Shown: positions 59,732 to 64,000 of the stretch, piece by piece | Numbering within the stretch: the stretch's first letter is position 1 | Layout of the letters: each line of letters begins with the position of its first letter | Source of the DNA: Symsagittifera roscoffensis | Lineage: Eukaryota; Xenacoelomorpha; Acoela; Convolutidae | DNA length: 64,000 nt | Direction of reading: 5' to 3' | NCBI RefSeq assembly: GCF_963678635.1 | Contig: NC_087064.1 | Coordinates: forward strand, 19,764,509 to 19,828,508 | Program-made: the position numbers and the translations under genes | The notes under the pieces: model-generated | Told to the model about the DNA's origin: nothing | Database searches by the model: none | The model's input: only the letters and a program-made list of their open reading frames with translations

Positions 59732-59866
59732 ATTTGTTTGGTGAGGACTCCGAGTCAAAAGACTCAAAGAGTACACTCAGTTATATACTAATGTAGTAAA
59801 ACTAGAAAGGGGACTCCGAGTCAAAGGACTCAAAGAAAACAACCAGTACGAGTTTTACTAACCGTT

Positions 59867-60457
59867 TTATTGTGGGGTTGCTGAGCGTTGCCTCTTCTTG
59901 GCTCTTCGTCGATTCTTCGATGGTTTGCTTTTCGTGGAGCGGGTTTTGAAGATCGCGTGAAGGTTCGGATAGTAGTGCAGGACTACCGAGAGAGATCGTA
60001 GTTCTAGATCAGATGACTGGTGAAGCTCGCGATCAAGTCCTGTGATGTTTTCGTCTAGACTCTCTGATTTACTGATAAGATGTTTTGTAACGTCGATGAC
60101 AATCGTGTCAAGAGTTCGTAGCTCGTCGAATATATTTTCTGCTCCCATACGCTGACAGTAGACAATAGCAAACAGATTGTTAAAGCTTCGGAGAGTATCC
60201 AGGAGTTGCTGAGTCGTAAGGGGTTTGATCTTTTTAAACTCTGTGATCGAATTGTTGATAAGATTGTGCCACAGTATAATAGATTTGCTCGTTGCTCGTA
60301 TATAATCGGTAACGTTTTTAATTTTAAAGTTCGTCCTTGGGTTCAGGTTAAATCCCCCCTCGGCGTAGACAATTTGCTTTACTATATTTTTCTGTTCAGG
60401 GGTTAGACCTTGTTCGATTGAGTGAGAAAGGGAACTTGCGGCTATGATTTCTAACTT
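59867..60457 (-). CDS. LINE copy 2 ORF0 (about 195 codons)
   Basis: A continuous minus-strand frame runs from the position of the copy 1 ATG (here AAG, 60457-60455) to a stop at 59867. An internal ATG at 60148 would give 93 residues (MGAENIFDELRTLDTIV). The N-terminal half is mostly helical (LWHNLINNSITEFKKIK, TQQLLDTLRSFNNL). The C-terminus is strongly basic (TKSKPSKNRRRAKKRQRS), suggesting nucleic-acid or nuclear binding. I do not recognise a family. Whether translation starts at a lost ATG, a non-ATG codon or 60148 is open. Confidence 0.5.
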   Translation of the reverse strand, partial: KLEIIAASSLSHSIEQGLTPEQKNIVKQIVYAEGGFNLNPRTNFKIKNVTDYIRATSKSIILWHNLINNSITEFKKIKPLTTQQLLDTLRSFNNLFAIVYCQRMGAENIFDELRTLDTIVIDVTKHLISKSESLDENITGLDRELHQSSDLELRSLSVVLHYYPNLHAIFKTRSTKSKPSKNRRRAKKRQRSATPQ

Positions 60458-60652
60458 GGAGATAAAAATAAGGAAATAAGGAAAGAACTCAGCTGGTACT
60501 GGAGATGGAGAAAAGAAGGAAGAAGCTGTTTTCCCAGAGACCAGGTTTGTTGAATTTGGTGTAGTGATAATCAGTAGTTAGAAATAGAGGGCCACCACGG
60601 CTGTCCTGTTATTCATTTTTAACTGAAAATAACTATTTAATAAGTAAGTCTA

Positions 60653-62315
60653 AAATTCGCTTGGAAATAATTTATTAGAAAAGAACTCAGTATGAAATAG
60701 CTACAAAGTTGCCTTTGGACTCCATATTTAATTTTAAGGGTTGGATTGGACATATTTTGGTTGCGTTACTGAGAGAAATTGGCTAGTGTTAGAGGTAAAA
60801 ATTGGTTTTTTTTAGAGGAAAAGGTAGTTTACAGCTTCTAACTATATTCTTTGGGAAATCTCTCAATTTGTCGTAGCGATTGAGAGGTTAGTTTTTAGCT
60901 GCGTTATCTCTCGTGATAGTCATTCGTACATTCGTTGTTTCCGAAAAGAGTTGTCTTTTCAACTTAACCTAAATAATGTACGAGTTATTCCAAATACTTT
61001 AAGCAATGGTTTCCTTTCACATTGCAAGTGGTTGTAAATAGATTGATTTTGTGCTGGAGGCAGCGTAACGCTCTGTGCGCACAATAAATTCTTTGCTTCT
61101 TGTTCAACATGAAATTAGAACACTTTCATTCTCTTATTTGGAGCAAAAAAATACAGGACATTTTTCCAAGGTGTCCAGCTTATCAAGCGAGGAGCTTTTT
61201 AATCAAGTGAAGCTATTTTCATTCAGCCGGTGGTCTTTGTTCCATATGTTCATTATCAGTATCAGTTGCTGCAGTTTTGCTAGATCTATTTTCGAGTCAG
61301 GCTTTATCAATATAAAAGCAAATGTTAGTCTTTTTCAAAACTAATAAAACTTATACAAGCATATCAATCAGATCATAATTCTAAATGCATCAAAATTGAT
61401 TTGTTTCTCAAAAATTTTAATTCCAGTTCATTTTAATTCCTTTGACGTTCTCGTTAAGATGTTTTTCGTCTTCAAGAAGAGTTGTTGAAGTGGATGGTCT
61501 TGTAGACGTGATTTGGGAGGACTATTTTCATTAAAAAAAGTTTAATTTTAATAAGATCAAAGATGTTAAACAGACAAACCGTTCTATACGATTCCATAAC
61601 AGCTAAATTATATAGGTATATTACTGTTTTTATTAATAAATTTTTTCAATTATCCTTTCAACCGGTCCAAAGGTTGTTGATTTTCATCTTTAAAGTGTGT
61701 AGTTCTTTTTAAAGTTCCCGGATCTGATGTGTCTCATTATTATGACTTTGTTGGATCTGCTCCTGCTCGGTATACTCATACAACTGGGGGGTTTGCATTT
61801 TAGCAGTTTAATACTTTGCAGGAACATACACTTTTTGGTGTTGACGGAGGGAGTTAGTTCTTGAGTGCAATTTCCTAAATGGATGATAGGCTTCCAGTTG
61901 GAAGCAATCTACAAGAAGCTATAGCGCATAACTCAAATCCATATCAAACCCTGGGTTTGTGTTTGAAAAATTATGGCCTTCTTTTTCCAACTGAATGTGC
62001 TCTTTTCCAGTTAGTTCAGAAGGGTTCAATTGTTGTCTCCTAACGGTCCAAAAAGTGTGTAAATTCTGATACCGACGAGTTGGCCGTTAGTACCTTATAG
62101 GATCGAACTATTTGTTTTTTTTTTCAATATGAGAATTAGAAAAACCCAGAGGTATTTTTAAATTAGGGGGAAAGGAAAATTGCACAGGTGGTGGTTTTAA
62201 TGAAGATGGTGCTTTTAAAGGTTTTTAGGAGCTTTCGAAGCATTGGAAGTTGTGTTGACGGTTGATAGAAAGAAGAAACGTGGATGTCATAGCAGGGGAA
62301 GTAGGCCGTAGTACT
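60653..62315. other. Noncoding, nothing recognised
   Basis: AT-rich DNA to the right of the LINE. A few ORFs below 90 codons show no motif. No repeat unit was identified. Confidence 0.3.
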
Positions 62316-62316
62316 A

Positions 62317-62541
62317 TCAGGCCGTCGAGGCCGTAGTAGGGTTAGAGGCCATAGTATGCCGTAGTACTGTCAGTGGCCGTAGTAGGGGTAGCAGCAGAAG
62401 TAGTTGCAAGTAGGGTTGGTGTTGGTGGTTAAGACTCAGTGGGTTGATGGGAGGGAGAAGGGAGAAAATATCCTCAAAGCTTCGCAAGTCATCGTCTGGA
62501 GTGGAGTCGATAATGGGTGTCAAAATATCGGACAGTATATC
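62317..62541 (-). CDS. Doubtful exon with Leu/Pro- and Thr-rich repeat
   Basis: Minus-strand frame after a good acceptor (TCTGCTTGCTCTAG): ILSDILTPIIDSTPDDDL, then RSFEDIFSLLPPINPLS, which reads like real acidic coding sequence. It then enters a low-complexity GGCCGTAGTA-type repeat (62290-62400) and stops at 62317. The coding part may end before the repeat. No family was recognised. Confidence 0.3.
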   Translation of the reverse strand, partial: DILSDILTPIIDSTPDDDLRSFEDIFSLLPPINPLSLNHQHQPYLQLLLLLPLLRPLTVLRHTMASNPTTASTA

Positions 62542-62559
62542 CTAGAGCAAGCAGATAAT

Positions 62560-64000
62560 TGATAAGATTGGGTTAGTGGGATGTTTTTTATTTTGATTTT
62601 TTTTCGATCATTATTTGTTAATTGAATGTGAAGACACATGCGATCCTGGTTTAAGATGTCATTTTCAACTAATAGAGGCGCCTGTTTTCTATGATCATAT
62701 TCGTCTAGTTTTCATTTTGTTCATCTTGAGTAAAACTCGAGGTCACTATACAAGTGAAGAACGTTATACACTCAGCGGCAAGCAATATTTCGCCCAAATA
62801 GAGTAAGCGGCCGGCGATTTTGCGATTATGAAGGGCTTGGTTATAAACACTAGACAGTCTAGTTTAAGTTTCACGCAGAGAAATGAGGCAAAGACTACTC
62901 CACTTTTTAAAAAATAGAATTGCATCTTCGCGATGTTTGGGTATAATCAATTTCCAAAAATTAGGGGAAAAGAAATAGTATAAGAGTGTGGTTTGAATTA
63001 AGCGGAGTGGGCTACGTGAGTCCAAGAAAAAAGTTTGTTGGGCACTGAGAAACGATCTAGATATTTTTTCTGGTACTCTTTTCGTTTTTGAATTATCACA
63101 AATCATTTTACAAAAGTTTTGCATCTGAGCAAAAGTATAAAAAGAAGCACCTTGACTGGAAGGTAATTAGTGCGTTAATTGGTGAACATTTCTTTCCGGC
63201 TTAAAAAAGATTCAGTCGTTTTTCCAGAACCAATGTTCAATTTAGGAGAGGAAATGGGTTTACCCATGAAGCGTGATTGTAGGATGAGGAGTTTGAGAGG
63301 CTGTTGAGTGTTTATGACGAGCTGATGGAGAGCGGAATCAGTTTGACTCCATAGGAGATGATACTCTGGATGGACAAGAGCTACACTGTGAAGTTTATGT
63401 TTTGAATTCTGATGAAATGATCAAATCGGGCTCAATTCCAACTTTTACGCAAACCAGCAAATTAAAAAGTCCATGGAGTGGGCCAAAGGTAGAATTGGTC
63501 TCATTGGAGACGATGAATTTGTTGAGGTAGCGAAAAATAATTTTTTTTATAAACAATTTTTTTCTACTCCAAGAGAATTACTTCAAGTTTCCGGAGCAGG
63601 AAGAGACTAGGAAAAGACTAGGAAGAGAAAAACGGATTTGACATTATGCTAGAGGAAGTCTTCCAGGCATGAAGGCAACCACATTCAAAACTGGAAGTTT
63701 CAGTTAGATGCCTGAGCTGTGCCGCTAATAACTCGCGGGAACATTTGGTGGCCAAGAAGTATATTAAGTCTCTAGGCCAAAAAGTATATTTGCAGGTTTT
63801 CAACTTGTTTAGGTTTATTAAAGAATTGATTTGTTGATTTTTTAATCTAGTCAATAAAAACACTGGAAATCGAATTTCTTCATTTGTGTTTTTTTTCTTC
63901 GGGAAAATTTTCAACAATGTGATTGCAGTGAACATTGTTTTTGTTAGTGAAAATTTTTTGAGTTCTTTCCGTAACTTCCGTGATTTTATCAAGTACAGGA
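62560..64000. other. Noncoding, possibly a gene relic near 63.25-63.6 kb
   Basis: On the plus strand, 63260-63400 gives FERLLSVYDELMESGISLTP between stops, which might be a broken coding region. The 124-codon minus ORF at 63618-63992 is Lys/Leu/Asn-rich and looks random. Nothing else was recognised. Confidence 0.25.

Larger units (their letters stand above)
53806..60652 (-). mobile_element. Young CR1/L2-like LINE, copy 2 (minus strand, disrupted)
   Basis: Same family as copy 1, about 97 percent identical by eye. From 5' to 3' (right to left) it carries a 5' UTR, ORF0, hairpin motifs, ORF1, endonuclease, three copies of the RT segment, the ORF2 end, a 3' hairpin and a tail. Removing the 200 N, the repeated 134 bp at the gap and two extra RT segments leaves about 4.74 kb, agreeing with copy 1. 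The 5' end shares ACTTATTAAATAG with copy 1 but lacks about 19 bases that copy 1 has before it. Frameshifts occur in ORF1 and ORF2. Confidence 0.85.

Noticed and set aside
49446-60652. LINE region read as one large inverted duplication (palindromic amplification)
   Set aside because: The two halves differ by independent mutations (endonuclease stop, ORF0 deletion, ORF1 frameshift) and by insertion of the 3' segment on the left. Two separate insertions with twin priming explain the breakpoints better.
63618-63992. 124-codon minus-strand ORF as a gene
   Set aside because: AT-driven Lys/Leu/Asn composition, no splice context or recognisable motif.
1-64000. CRISPR arrays, bacterial operons or prophage
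   Set aside because: Sequence is plainly eukaryotic repeat-rich DNA; the repeats seen are satellites, minisatellites and transposon ends without regularly spaced unique spacers.

Overview
The window is AT-rich eukaryotic DNA dominated by decayed transposable elements and tandem repeats, with only a few short islands that look like host exons. Non-LTR elements of the CR1/L2 type, Ty3/gypsy and Ty1/copia remnants, tRNA-derived SINE heads, MITE-like fold-back elements and intron-containing genes point to an invertebrate animal. I cannot name the species. Two runs of exactly 200 N (11407-11606 and 54287-54486) are scaffolding gaps. There are no prokaryotic operons, rRNA genes or CRISPR arrays.

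Layout. 1-11.3 kb: two copies of one degenerate Ty3/gypsy-like element (1-7250 and 7818-11295), with an apparent host 3'-terminal exon on the minus strand between them (7318-7546). 11.6-17.5 kb: a tRNA-type SINE, a tandem array of about 1.09-kb and 0.68-kb units, and a zone rich in the 11-bp palindrome GCGGAWTCCGC. 18.3-19.5 kb: a two-exon minus-strand gene whose C-terminus resembles a MATH/TRAF domain. 20.1-28.0 kb: a hairpin, a fold-back element and a satellite-like array of about 1287-bp units that shares its GC-rich motif. 28-30 kb: TATAATC-rich palindromic DNA around a 36-bp minisatellite. 30-35 kb: a possible membrane-protein exon, a LINE C-terminal fragment and a second SINE head. 35.0-38.0 kb: a decayed Ty1/copia element. 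40.8-43.3 kb: decayed LINE copies on the minus strand. 45.35-46.44 kb: a fold-back element built of ATCGATTTAAAT palindromes. 47.4-48.85 kb: the long terminal exon of a minus-strand gene with a likely SF1-helicase-type motif V/VI region. 49.4-60.65 kb: two copies of one young LINE. 60.65-64 kb: mostly featureless, with one doubtful exon.

The most interesting object is the young LINE (about 4.75 kb, estimated independently from each copy). It has an upstream ORF (ORF0), two copies of a GAGTC/GACTC hairpin motif, an ORF1 with a PHD-like zinc finger, coiled coil and L1-ORF1-like C-terminal region, then ORF2 (endonuclease, reverse transcriptase, Cys-rich C-terminus) and a 3' hairpin followed by a (TTA)n tail. 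ORF1 and ORF2 are in one frame, separated only by TGA followed by CTAG. This is the known UGA-CUA stop-readthrough context. The endonuclease begins straight after that stop, upstream of any in-frame ATG, so ORF2 may be made as an ORF1-ORF2 readthrough fusion. Copy 1 (49446-53805) also has the arrangement expected from twin priming: a 3' segment on the minus strand next to an inverted 5' segment, with breakpoints meeting within about 2 nt. Copy 2 (53806-60652, minus strand) carries a triplicated reverse-transcriptase segment with dense indels beside a gap whose two sides repeat the same 134 bp. That looks at least partly like assembly error.
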